NCBI GenBank assembly: GCA_001792895.1
Contig: MARA01000008.1
Coordinates: 744,001 to 808,000, forward strand
Source: Lentinus brumalis
Lineage: Eukaryota > Basidiomycota > Agaricomycetes > Polyporales > Polyporaceae
Direction of reading: 5' to 3'
Length of the DNA stretch: 64,000 bases
Below are positions 42,272 through 51,699 of this stretch, in pieces. How positions within the stretch are numbered: the stretch's first letter is position 1; each line of letters opens with the position of its first letter. The translations under genes and the position numbers were made by a program. Under the pieces are notes generated by a model, which did not search any database, was not told the DNA's origin, and saw only the letters and a list, made by a program, of their open reading frames with translations.

Positions 42272-42955
42272 ATTACATGCCGGTATCTGCGCCTGCGCTC
42301 GTCTTGTTGGTGCGCGCGCCGACTCCGATACCTATTCCGACTCAGTACGGTCGGAACAACTGGCTATGGAGTTGTTCGTTCTAGTGTGCGACATGTGGTC
42401 GAGGCATCGTTCGATGCCACGTGAGTCATCCTCTTCTGACTATGGCGGGGCACGACTGACAAAGTTATAGAAACCACGAGGGAGACTGTCAACGTGCTTT
42501 CTGAAGCCACCAGACAAGAGGCATGCTGTCTGGAGTTACCTTGTGTGCAAGGTCACCCCAACCCCGAATATTGAAGCCCGTGTCGAACAACCCGGCTCCT
42601 CCCTTCCTCTGCCTGATCTTCCCGACTGCCTTTGTCATCAGGTCCCGGTGCGCGCGCCTGTCCTCTGTCGAGCGCTCCCTTTTGTCCCTCGTCGCCCATG
42701 TTGTCTATTTCCCTTCGCTCGTTGTCTTTGGTCTTCTCCGTCCGTGGTCCCTTTGACATGTGTCCCTTCGCCTCTTGCAACGCTCACTTCCTGCTTCTAT
42801 TTGATTTCTTCCCCTTCCCGTTCGTCGGACTTGTGTCCAGTAGCTCTTCGCGGCGTGCCTGCCGCGGCTTGTCCTCTTTTCGTGCGTGCTCCTCCGGCCC
42901 ATGCCGTGTTTGCAACTTATAAATCGATGCCGACCGGTCTCAATCTGCAAACGCT
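42272..42955. other. Host flank right of Ngaro and promoter region
   Basis: It begins with the presumed remainder of the gene fragment at 36172-36481. The last part is pyrimidine-rich, with TATAAA at 42918-42923, about 33 bp before the next start codon. Confidence 0.5.
42918..42923 (+). promoter_or_regulatory. TATA box candidate
   Basis: TATAAA within CTTATAAATCG, 33 bp before the ATG at 42956. Confidence 0.5.
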
Positions 42956-43644
42956 ATGGACATGGACGATGGCGCCCCCGTTGTTCTGCTTCGCGAGACT
43001 GTCCGCCTCCCACTGCCCGCCGTACAGCAGGGTGTTCATGTGAGTGCATTTCAACGTCTTTCGTGCATCCTAGTCCCACGTTCACGCCCCCCCCCCCCCT
43101 CCCCCCTCTAGCGCATGCTCCTGGTCGACATCGAACTACGGGCCGTCTACGACATCATTCGGCCCTACGTGCGCTGGCTCGACATCACCGTGCCTTCAGC
43201 GCGGCAACACCCTCTCGTCAGCGCCGCTCATCGACTCATTCGTCGACCGTCTTTCTGCCTTCACGTACCACCAAATGCTCTCCACGAGCCTCTCGTCATC
43301 GTCGTAGACCGTCTACGTGGAGTCAACCTTTCGGTGTGTCTCGTCTTTACCCATGTGTCTTCTCACTCATTGTTCCGCAGGCCCGCTTGCTGGTGTCTCT
43401 ATCGTTTTACGAGGTTGTCCAACGTGGTCGCCCTCGCGTTCGCATTTCAATAACTACGTCGTCACTCGGCTACTCAAACTTTGCGTATGGAGATGGTACC
43501 CCAATGGCTGTGATGTTCAATGCGACCGCGGACGATATTCCGCATGGAACTGGTGATTATACGATGGATTCGGCAGGGGAATCATCGGATGAGGAGGATG
43601 GTTCGCAAGCTGATGACGGTGTAGCCAATGGAGATGACATGTAA
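42956..43644 (+). CDS. Uncharacterised small protein, family member 1
   Basis: Three exons. Exon 1 starts at 42956 (MDMDDGAPVVLLRETVRLPL) and ends at GTGTTCAT before GTGAGT. The first intron contains a long poly-C run (about 43087-43107). Exon 2 reads RMLLVDIELRAVYDIIRPYV and onward to VVDRLRGVNLS. Exon 3 reads ARLLVSLSFYEVVQRGRPRV, then an acidic tail, stop 43642-43644. The protein is about 185 residues, apparently beta-rich. I recognise no known domain. It shares exon layout and sequence pattern with the gene at 45100-45739: VIVVDRLRG...LS/ARLLVSL aligns with VMVVLERISG...IP/RRLLLTL, with the intron at the same place. Confidence 0.55.
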
Positions 43645-43839
43645 TTTTTTGTCGCGTTCGTCTGCATTTTTCTGCCACTACCACCGCTCCTGAAGATCCC
43701 CGTCTGTGTGAATCTCGGTTTTCATAGAGCCCGCCACCCAAGGCGTATCCACTGGCTGAACGTTCGAAACTGCTCGTAAGGTACGTTTCGTAACACACGT
43801 CGCTACATCCCCTACGCCTTCTTCACTGCGCCTACCCAT

Positions 43840-44673
43840 CTACACCACACGCGCACCAGTCGATATGGACCTCACTGACGCGCGGGAGCTGTCTCCGCAG
43901 GTGAACGGGCACTCTGGGCCGCCCAGCGTCCACGACACACCTCCCAACTCCGAGGAGCTCTCTCCCCCTCCCAATACTAGACACCCCTCGTCTCCGAACG
44001 CCCGCGGCCGCACCGGACACACCCACGACTCCTGGCACGGTCGTGGCATCCCGTCTTCGTAGTCGTCCCAATCGTCCGCGTTCGTGCGAAACTGGACGCC
44101 TCTCGCCTGGTACTTCTCCATCTCCGGCATGCTCGTCCCTCCCGGGAATGACGCGTCAAGCGCGTGAGACAAGCGGAACAACGCCTTGCCTTGGAGGGTA
44201 AGCGTGGGATACGTGATAGTCACCTTGTCGGCGGTCGCGAAGTTGATGAGGATGGTGGCCCACGACCTCGCGATGGGCAACATTACCCGGTCCCATTCGT
44301 CCGCCATGCCCACTCCCAGTACATCAATGGTGGTGGATGTCCCTCTCCTCAGCGTGACGTGCGAAGACACGCCGGACCAGTACGCTGTGTCGCCGACCAT
44401 GCAGCCGTTGCGGCCGTCGTGTACGTCGATGGCGTCCAGGGTGTAGTCCTCCACGGTGGTGAGGTGCGCGATGACGGCACTGGCAGAGCTGGTCGGGACG
44501 AACAAGTCGTAGTTTGTGACCTGCCCGAACCCGGGCCATACCAACTGCACCACCGCGGAGCCGCCGATGACCGCGCCGTGCAGTCGCATGAGGTTCTGGA
44601 AGGACTCCACGTCGCATGCCATTCTGTGTCTCTCATTCAGCACCGCAAGCAGACGGAGTTCGGATGGAGACAT
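43840..44673 (-). CDS. Nucleotidyltransferase-fold-like protein
   Basis: A 277-codon open frame starting at 44673 (MSPSELRLLAVLNERHRM). An additional upstream exon from an ATG at 44791 (MAPPVNLDSIIARIAPTYPE) is possible if spliced, but no clean join was found. The segment RLHGAVIGGSAVVQLVWPGF followed by NYDLFVP resembles the helical G-G-S plus Asp motif of the nucleotidyltransferase fold, as in the large Agaricomycete family with ISGS...SDLDIYV. Only one of the usual metal-binding Asp pair is present, so catalysis is doubtful. The rest aligns in pattern with the protein at 63214. The C-terminus is Gly/Ser-rich. Function is unknown. Confidence 0.6.
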   Translation of the reverse strand: MSPSELRLLAVLNERHRMACDVESFQNLMRLHGAVIGGSAVVQLVWPGFGQVTNYDLFVPTSSASAVIAHLTTVEDYTLDAIDVHDGRNGCMVGDTAYWSGVSSHVTLRRGTSTTIDVLGVGMADEWDRVMLPIARSWATILINFATADKVTITYPTLTLQGKALFRLSHALDASFPGGTSMPEMEKYQARGVQFRTNADDWDDYEDGMPRPCQESWVCPVRPRAFGDEGCLVLGGGESSSELGGVSWTLGGPECPFTCGDSSRASVRSISTGARVV

Positions 44674-45099
44674 ACTGTTGCAACATCAGGCTGTGACGCC
44701 GCATAATGCCGCGCTCTGAGAGGAGGCGCACTTCGGGATATGTGGGGGCAATCCGCGCGATGATGCTGTCCAGGTTAACCGGGGGCGCCATTGGGCTGTC
44801 TATCCTCGTCAGCTCTTGCTCGTGGGAGCGATGTCAATACACTCACCCGTGTGGGTGCAAGGAGGGCGATCAAGGGTACGCAGTGAAGTGCTGGCCCGCC
44901 ACGCTCCACGATGGCATATAATGTAGTCACGTCGCTGCTCTCTCGCTCCGAGTTTGACCGCGTCGATCTCTTCGCCGATCGCCGCAGCTTCGGATCTGGG
45001 TTGTGCACTGCGACGTTAAGTGTAGCTACTTAATGGACTGCACTTCCCGACACCCCAGACTTTCCTGCTCGTGCTCCCCACCTCCAACGCCCTCAACAA
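44674..45099. other. Spacer between divergent small genes
   Basis: About 425 bp. It may hold a 5' exon of the minus-strand gene (44791-44690) and the promoter of the plus-strand gene at 45100. No repeat is seen. Confidence 0.4.
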
Positions 45100-45739
45100 A
45101 TGTCTGCCATACCTGCTAACGGCGTTGTCTGGCACACTAGCGTGTCTGTGTACGTCGGTTACCCTGACGGCCGCCCTGCGGTGAGCAGCCCCGTGCTTTC
45201 TCATGCCATGTTCTCACAGATGGCAGGTTGCTGCACTGTTGTGCCTGTCCATAATGTGCTGCCCGGATCGTACTCTCGTAGCTCGCGCCGACTGCGATTT
45301 TGGTCCGTACGTCGGCCCGCTCCCACCGACCAGTCGGTGCATCATGGCGCGCAATCACACGATGTACCTGCCATCAAACGCGGCCACGAGCCCCGTAATG
45401 GTCGTCCTTGAGCGCATTTCCGGATGCATCATTCCGGTGAGTCTGCGGTACCTCGCGCATTCCACGCTCTCCATGGTTGCTAATAACATCGCTTCGCAGC
45501 GTCGGCTGCTTCTGACATTGGACAAATTCGGGAACTCCACCGATCCGCTGTGCAAATTAACACTGTCGTGGCTCCCTCTGTCTGTCAGCGCACAGTCCAG
45601 ACCGCTGGCCGAGGACGTCTACACTCCGCCCATCTCATCAGCCGCTTCCGATGTTCTGCACTCCATGTTACTGTACGGAATCGGGTGTGACGTGGTAGAG
45701 CGCGTGCCCGAGAGCATACTCATGTATACAAGCCTGTAG
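45100..45739 (+). CDS. Uncharacterised small protein, family member 2
   Basis: The start at 45100 (MSAIPANGVVWHTSVSVYVG). Exon 1 ends at CCTGCG before GTGAGC; the acceptor is GATGGCAG near 45228, giving VAALLCLSIMCC in phase. Exon 2 ends at ERISGCIIP before GTGAGT (45436), and exon 3 begins RRLLLTLDKFGNSTD. The stop is at 45737-45739 after ILMYTSL. It has about 180 residues. Exon number, intron phases and the pattern around the second splice match the gene at 42956-43644. No known domain was recognised. Confidence 0.55.
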
Positions 45740-45747
45740 TAAAGCGG

Positions 45748-46239
45748 TTGAGACCTTCTACAACTTTGCGCGATACGGAGGCGTTGCGAGCGTCCATACG
45801 TGCGCCGTGCCTCTGCTTTGTAACTCAACAACCACTCCCCGATGCTGCGAGCACCCTTGGGCGCGGTAACCTGTCATGGAGTGTGTGGCGACGCATTGCC
45901 GCACGTGTGAATGAGGACGCATGCCACAATGGATGTTGGGGGACTGACCATGATTCGCCGGCGATTGTTCAATCGGGCAGCTTCTGTACGATACGTATGC
46001 ACGACGGTATCCCTAAGCATATGTCGGAACTTGAATGGGCATGCGAGATGGTAGAAGACACTTACCCGCCTGTCTTCGGCGTCATGGCTCTCGGGCGGTT
46101 TGAACGTGGCGAATGTACTCCCCTTGTCGCCTCTTTGTACCGGCCCTCCAAGAGCACGCCATCCCCGACGTCGCAACCGCACGTCGATCGGGCAGTTGAG
46201 GCGTGCAGGGCGTTGGTGGTGCCTGAGGAGTTCGGATGA
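45748..46239 (+). CDS. Hypothetical protein
   Basis: Open plus-strand frame of 163 codons beginning only 8 bp after the previous stop; the true start may be further in, for example MHDGIPKHMSELEWACEMV near 46000. The coherent-looking part is TYPPVFGVMALGRFERGE onward. No domain was recognised and no homology beyond a vague resemblance to the neighbouring small proteins. It may be an extra exon or a decayed member of that family. Confidence 0.3.
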   Translation: MRPSTTLRDTEALRASIRAPCLCFVTQQPLPDAASTLGRGNLSWSVWRRIAARVNEDACHNGCWGTDHDSPAIVQSGSFCTIRMHDGIPKHMSELEWACEMVEDTYPPVFGVMALGRFERGECTPLVASLYRPSKSTPSPTSQPHVDRAVEACRALVVPEEFG

Positions 46240-46452
46240 ACGTTAGTAGAGTATGTACATCGAGACTTTCCCCCGCCTCCTTAAGTCAGATAAGACCGTG
46301 CCCCTGCGTTTCCCCAGCCCCACACTACGACATGTTGTACACCCGAGCGAGGTATGTTCTTCCCCTCGCGACGCTTCACTCCCGCTCGCCACCGCTGAGA
46401 CCATGGCAGATCTGAGGGCGCGCTGTGCTACCGCCCCCGGTCGGGGCCGCTG

Positions 46453-46823
46453 GTGATGGACGCTGACGAGGCGTTGGAAGAGGCAGTCCCCGATTGCATT
46501 CAGCGCGAGCTCCTCGTTATCCATCACCCATTGGGTGTGGATGCTTTCTTGTATGTCACATCGCGCGCATTCTCGATCTGTGCTGAGTTCCCGTCTGGTA
46601 GCCGCCTGGACGCGTTCGCCCGCTTCATGCTTCCCCGCAAAGCAATATATTCCCTGGGCTACGTCCCTGTGGACGCGACATGGGGACAGGACGGCATGCG
46701 GAAGTGCTCTGCGATTCAGTCGGTCGACTGAACATCTGGGCCATGGGTTACCTGGAGCGCTTCGCTTACACCACGGACATCTCCGCTGCCACCAGCATAT
46801 CGGTGACGATATCACTATTGCGG
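46453..46823 (+). pseudogene. Small gene fragment ending at the LTR retrotransposon
   Basis: One frame (46453-46731) gives DEALEEAVPDCIQRELLVIH and SLGYVPVDATWGQ, then a stop. A second frame is open from 46602 to the insertion point at 46823 (LNIWAMGYLERFAYTTDISA). If the element and one 4-bp duplication are removed, this second frame joins in phase to the frame of the ORF starting at 62667. The gene may thus have been cut by the element; the upstream exon structure is unclear. Confidence 0.35.
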
Positions 46824-47892
46824 TGATACGGCAGCTGCGTCTCTGAGGGCGGAACACCCAACAAATGACAACAACCAACCTGTAAGGGTGCGAGTGGGCT
46901 AGTCGATTCTCGGTCGAGCGGCGACGAAGTCGAGCGTCGGAGGTTCGCGAGGTCGAAGAGCTCGAAAAGGGGAGGGAAGAAGGCGAAAGTAGTGCGAGGG
47001 AAAAGGGGGATCGGCGGGGTGTCGGCGATATATAGCCTAACGACGAATAGCCGTCGGCAAGACGAAACCTCGAGGCACTCCGACCTCGATGCGAAGACTC
47101 TGCGACGCGATAGTGCGACGAATCGGTCCCGTCCTGGGTGCGCGAGACGACGAAGTCCGTCCTGGACAACTTGGGGCCACGATAGGCTGAGAGGAGACCA
47201 CGATAGGTCGACTGGGTCACGATAGACCGACTAGGGCCACGATAGGCCGAACGCGGAGGCTCGTCTTGAGCGAAACCGGCCCTTCCTGGGCTACCCTTCC
47301 TGGGCTACTTGCTAGGTCGACGATACGACACCGGCCGACGATACGGCGAAACTATGAGAAGACTCGGCGACTCAACTAGACCTTGGGCTTGGAGCGACTC
47401 CGGCTCGAAACTTGGCGAAAACGTCGAAGAGCGTCGAAACGACCTCGAGACGAGAGCTCGTGACGGAGAGGGGGAAAGGTTCTCTAATTAGACGCTAAGA
47501 CCTCGACCGAAGTACATCGAACTACGTGAATAACCTAAATAGGCTAACCTGACTCGAATCGACGAACTGCCTCGGAGGTCGTGCCGAAGTCCATGCGGCG
47601 CACCTGCCAAGCGACTGCGCACGGACCTCTGGCATAATCGGCGGCCGAAGTGGTGCGATCATCGACCGAAGTCGCGCCATCGTCGAGCGAAGCCGGGCCC
47701 CGCTGACTATCCGTCGACGCGTCATAGCCCGAAGTCGGAGTGAGCTAACCGTCCGAAGTCGACGTTCGAAGTGGGCGAGTCGAGAAGTGGCAGAGCGTTG
47801 TGGGCCCGAACCTAGTAGACCGAACTGTGTCGACCTCGAAGCCCTTCGGAAGATAGGCGTTTTCAGGGCGCAGAGAGTAGCAGAGCACATCA
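46824..47892 (-). repeat. 3' LTR of the Ty3/gypsy element
   Basis: 1069 bp, matching 61576-62644. In element sense it begins TGATGTGCTCTG and ends GCCGTATCA. Comparing by eye I saw one difference, CCGTCCGAAG here against CCGTCCAAAG at about 62505. Confidence 0.93.
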
Positions 47893-47906
47893 TCCCCTCC
47901 CCACTG
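47893..47906 (-). promoter_or_regulatory. Polypurine tract next to the 3' LTR
   Basis: On the minus strand AGTGGGGAGGGGA directly precedes the TG of the LTR, the expected primer site for plus-strand cDNA synthesis. A near copy lies at about 51628-51642. Confidence 0.8.
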
Positions 47907-47988
47907 AGATATGGACTGTCCCCAGTCCGCGAGGCGACCTCGGGGTCGGCCGACAGGACATCGATCGTCGATCGTGGTCCCTGCACGA

Positions 47989-47995
47989 TATAAAA
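47989..47995 (+). promoter_or_regulatory. TATA box candidate for the first antisense gene
   Basis: TATAAAA in CACGATATAAAAGACCG, 54-60 bp upstream of the ATG at 48049 and about 100 bp from the LTR edge. Confidence 0.55.
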
Positions 47996-48048
47996 GACCG
48001 TCGAGGATCATTTCGTCTGCGGTGTCGCGTCGCCCTCCAGTCTTCGAT

Positions 48049-48666
48049 ATGTCCGAAGCTGCCCTGAACCGCCAGCTCATCCTCGAGATGTGCCCCGAAG
48101 CCCTCCACCAGTTGACTGCCGCCGTCGATCGCCTCGAGCGACTGTGCGAGATACCCGATACCGACAACGGGCACATCGCAGAGGCCTTCGAGCATATAGC
48201 CGAGCTCCTAGTGAGTGCGCTGGCCCTTCGGTGCGACGGGTTTCGGTCGCTGACCCTCGACTTCTGTCCTTGTTCGTAGGTGACGCTCTTCGCCTGGCGC
48301 CACATGGTCGAGGGTGCCGACCTGTTCCCCACGATGATCCGGGAGCAGCATCGTACAGTGAACGTACTTCGGGATTGGCCGCACGATGGTGTTCGCCTCG
48401 CTCTGCAGTTCTTCGAGCTGTACGATATCGGCCGGCGCGAAGTCCACCGCCGCGAACTCGCCTTTACTCGTGGCTTGCTACGAATCGACCGAGAGGGGCT
48501 GTTGCGGGCGCGCCGCGTCGCGAATGCTTCGACGGTCGCACGCGTCGACCTCCTGACTCGGATCGAAGAGCAGTTCTATAACGTCGAGCGGGCCCTCGCT
48601 TCCAACGACGCGGAACAAGCGGCCCTTCGGCTTCCGGAGCGCGGGCGGACGTATGCCGCAAACTGA
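48049..48666 (+). CDS. Retrotransposon-borne antisense gene 1, unknown function
   Basis: Exon 1 is 48049-48210 (MSEAALNRQLILEMCPEALH). The intron 48211-48279 is 69 bp (GTGAGT...TTCGTAG). Exon 2 is 48280-48666, giving 182 residues. The protein looks almost wholly helical and amphipathic (VNVLRDWPHDGVRLALQFFE, ARVDLLTRIEEQFYNVERAL), with no signal peptide or membrane segment. It lies on the strand opposite gag-pol, between the polypurine tract and antisense gene 2, and its intron is readable only on this strand. No known family was recognised. Intact frame, proper splice sites and a TATA element argue that it is a real expressed gene. Confidence 0.65.
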
Positions 48667-48996
48667 AGGTCGACCCGGGGGGGGGGAGCGGAGGTTCGAG
48701 GCTGGTTATGGTGACGGGACGGGGTCTTCGAAGTGGAGGCACGGCGAATGAGAGGCGACGGAGCGCTGGCCTGTCCTAAACGAGTAATACAATCAACAAT
48801 GCCGTTGACAGTGTTTGTTCTGTGGGAGAATGGAAGCCATTGTTGCAGGGCCGACTGGTGATCGCCGCTGAGAAGTCGATGGGCAAGGACCCGGGCCTCT
48901 TCCGGAAAGTGCCCCTAAACCTTCATAAATTGCTGGCTGTCCCCTTTTGCTGTCGCCCCATCACCGACTCCCTCTCTTCGTCCTCCTCTGCCTACC

Positions 48997-51155
48997 ATGT
49001 CTACTCCGCTGCCCATCGTCCCTCGCGATTCGACCGCCCCGACCGACACCAGGCCCAAGTCGCGTTCGCCTACCGTCGCGCCTCCAGTTGGTGCCGACAC
49101 GACCGCTAGTGCCGCGACCGGCGACGCTCTCCTGGTCCCGTCTTCTTACCCCGGCGAGGCCCTGGACGATGCTACGGACGACGAGGCGGCGTTCGGCGAC
49201 GCCGACGCCCTGGACGCCTTCGTCGCCGCCTGGGAGTTCGACGCGCACCCGCTCCAGGACGCTGATTACCGTGCGGCATCGAAGCGGTTCTTGCAGTTCG
49301 TCGTAAGTCCCTCGTCCCCGGCCCTGTCTCGCGACTGTCTTGCTGACTGTCCTTCTTCGGTAGCGCGGCCTCGCGGGCGACGGTACTAACCTCGACCAGA
49401 TGTTCACGCGGTTCTGGGCGGCGTTCGCCGAACACGCGAGCGGCCAAACTCGCCTTTCCTGCCTCCGCGACTACCTGTTGGCTTCTCGCTGGTCGTGGGT
49501 CGAGCACGCCCAGAGCGACTTGCAGTGCGCTGAGATCGACCTGGAGAAGAACGCCGAAGCCATCGCGGCCTTGCATCGCGACCGGAAGTCCCCCACGGCG
49601 TCGAAGCTGACCGACAAGCAGTTCGCTGGCCAGATGAGGGCTCTGACCCAGGAGAAGCAAGGGCTAGTGGCGACGCTCGCCGTCTCGAAGCAGCGTATGC
49701 GTTTGCTGTCGGACCTTCGTACGTCGTTCCGACCGCTGGTGCTGACTTCGCGCCTGCTAAACCGTTCTCGCGCTGGTTCGTAGATTCGACGGTGAAGTCC
49801 GAGGTCGCCAGCCTGCGCTCGGCTCGAATCTCTGTCCTCGAGCGCTTCCAGCCCCCGGTCGACACTGGGATTGTTTCGGTCGATTCTGAGGGTCGCGAAC
49901 TGCCGACCACCGACCCTCCGCGAGCCCTCGGTCCGACCTCCCTCGACGCGAAGCCCCTCGGTGCTAAAACTCGCGCCGACTCTCCTACCGCTGGCGCCAA
50001 CGACGACGTCGGTTCGGTTGTCGAGGTCGAGTCCTCGACCGACATCCCCATCGTCATTGATGACTCGTCCGATGACGAGTCCGTCGTAGCGAAGCCTCTC
50101 GCCGCCGCGCCGGTCAAGAAGAAACGAAGCCGCGCCTCCGACCCTCAGCCGGATACTTCGGTCAAGCGCTCCAAGACCGGCAGCACCCCTGTCCGCGCTT
50201 CGGTCGTCCAGGCCGCCCTCTCCTACTTGCGCCTGGCCTCGCAGCATGATCCCCGGGTTGCTGAATGTGTCCTTTTCGCCGGCAAGGTGTGTCCTGCGTT
50301 TGTCGCCATGCGTTTCCGGCTTCGATTGATTGACTGACTCCTGGCTACGATTTTCTAGTGCGATGGTTGCTACAGGGCCGACTCGAAGCCATGCCAGCGC
50401 GCGTTCAAATTGCGCTGCCAGGAGTGCACTGAGGGGAACCAATCCTGCCGGTACGGCGGCGTGAACGTCTATGGGGAGCTTCGAAGTGAGTCGGTCTTGC
50501 TCGTGCGGTCGCTCGGACTAACCCCTCTGTCGTCCGTCGGAGTAGCCGGTATGACGCCGATCGCGCAGTTCAACGGCCGAGCCTTCCAGATCTGCCATGG
50601 TCTGAAACCCGAGGACCGGAGCCTGGCCATCAACAAGATAACGGCCTTCAAGTCGAGCGGCCGCGTCATCGTCGCGTTCGACCAGGCTCGCCTCAACGAC
50701 CGCCTGAAGGCCCTCGGCCTCCCCTCGGAGCCGTCGCCACCAAGTACTCGGTCGACGAGATGATTGCGCCGGCAGCTCGAGGGACGGAGGGCGTCGTCCC
50801 CACTGTCCCCACGGCGACCGCGGCCACCCCTTCTGTTTCCGTCGCCCGAGCCCCTTCACGCTCTCGTCGGCCGGCTTCGACAGCTCGGTCGACTGTAGAC
50901 GACTCCATGAAGCTGCCCTCGAACGTCCTCGACTCGCTCGTCGAGAGTTGCCGGACGCGGGCGAACGTCCTCGTCGCCCAGCTTTGGTCGGCCGCGAGCG
51001 AGCTCGCCGACCTTCGTCTGCGTGAGGAGTCGCTCACCGGCTTGTCCTTCGGCGAGTACCCCGTCGACACTGTGGCTACGACCTTCCAGGATCTTCTGGA
51101 GGTTGCGCCGCCCGCTAACCCCGTCGACCGCATCTTGAACCTGAGCGCCGCCTAG
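48997..51155 (+). CDS. Retrotransposon-borne antisense gene 2 with Zn2Cys6-like cluster
   Basis: Five exons: 48997-49302, 49364-49718, 49784-50286, 50359-50485 and 50546-51155. All four introns are GT-AG and 60-72 bp. The roughly 630-residue product starts MSTPLPIVPRDSTAPTD and has an acidic N-terminus and a helical segment with a coiled-coil-like stretch (DLQCAEIDLEKNAEAIAALH). A basic SPxx/KKKRSR region, probably nuclear, follows. Then comes a cysteine cluster CDGCYRADSKPC...CQECTEGNQSC (CX2CX7CX7CX2CX6C, about 50359-50450) close to the fungal Zn2Cys6 pattern, and a helical C-terminus. Near 50730 the frame slips by one base (LKALGLPS to GAVATKYSVD). It sits downstream of antisense gene 1 in the same orientation. 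Function is unknown. Confidence 0.65.
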
Positions 51156-51699
51156 GAGTCGCTTTCGTCGCCGTCGTCGAGGTCGTCGTCGTCGTCTTCG
51201 TCTCCCTGCCGCGCCCGTCGTCGCGTCGGCCTACCTGTACTATACTGATTAGTTCGTCATCGTCGCCCGCATCTCATATCGAAAATAGGTAGAAAAGGTA
51301 CTCTAAGCTTCGGACTATCGTTAGCCAGCTTAAGTAGCGTCGAATAGGCTGCGTCGAGCTTCGCTGTCTGGGTGGCTGGCCGAATCGTCTCGTATGAAAG
51401 TCGTATCGCAATGCATATCGTTTTTCTTGGAATCAGAAGTTGTGATTGAAGACTAAAAGTATAGAAACACCGTAGTCGTAGAATCGCGGCGAAACCGCCG
51501 ATTAATCGAACAAAAAAAACACCGAAATTGAACTTGCAAGGAAAAGACTGGAACCATCGTGTATCGTAAACTGAGAAATCGAACTATCGTCTATCGTAAA
51601 GCCTATCGTACATGGTAGTCGTTCTACCTCCCCTCCCCACTGAAACCTCGACTGTCCTCAGTCGACGCGACGGGTGGGTGGGTGGGCAGCTGGGTGTCT
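51156..51699. other. Non-coding segment with a second polypurine-tract copy
   Basis: Lies between the convergent ends of antisense gene 2 and pol. The 51250-51600 part is AT-richer and has no frame. At about 51628-51672 the plus-strand text TCCCCTCCCCACTGA...ACTGTCCTCAGTC closely repeats the sequence beside the 3' LTR at 47893-47930. Confidence 0.7.

Noticed and set aside
43085..43107. Long poly-C tract as a slippage site
   Set aside because: It lies wholly within the first intron of the gene at 42956, so it cannot shift the reading frame, though it may hinder sequencing.
48674..48687. Poly-G run after antisense gene 1 as a terminator or quadruplex
   Set aside because: A single uninterrupted run gives no terminator structure, and a quadruplex role cannot be supported from sequence alone.
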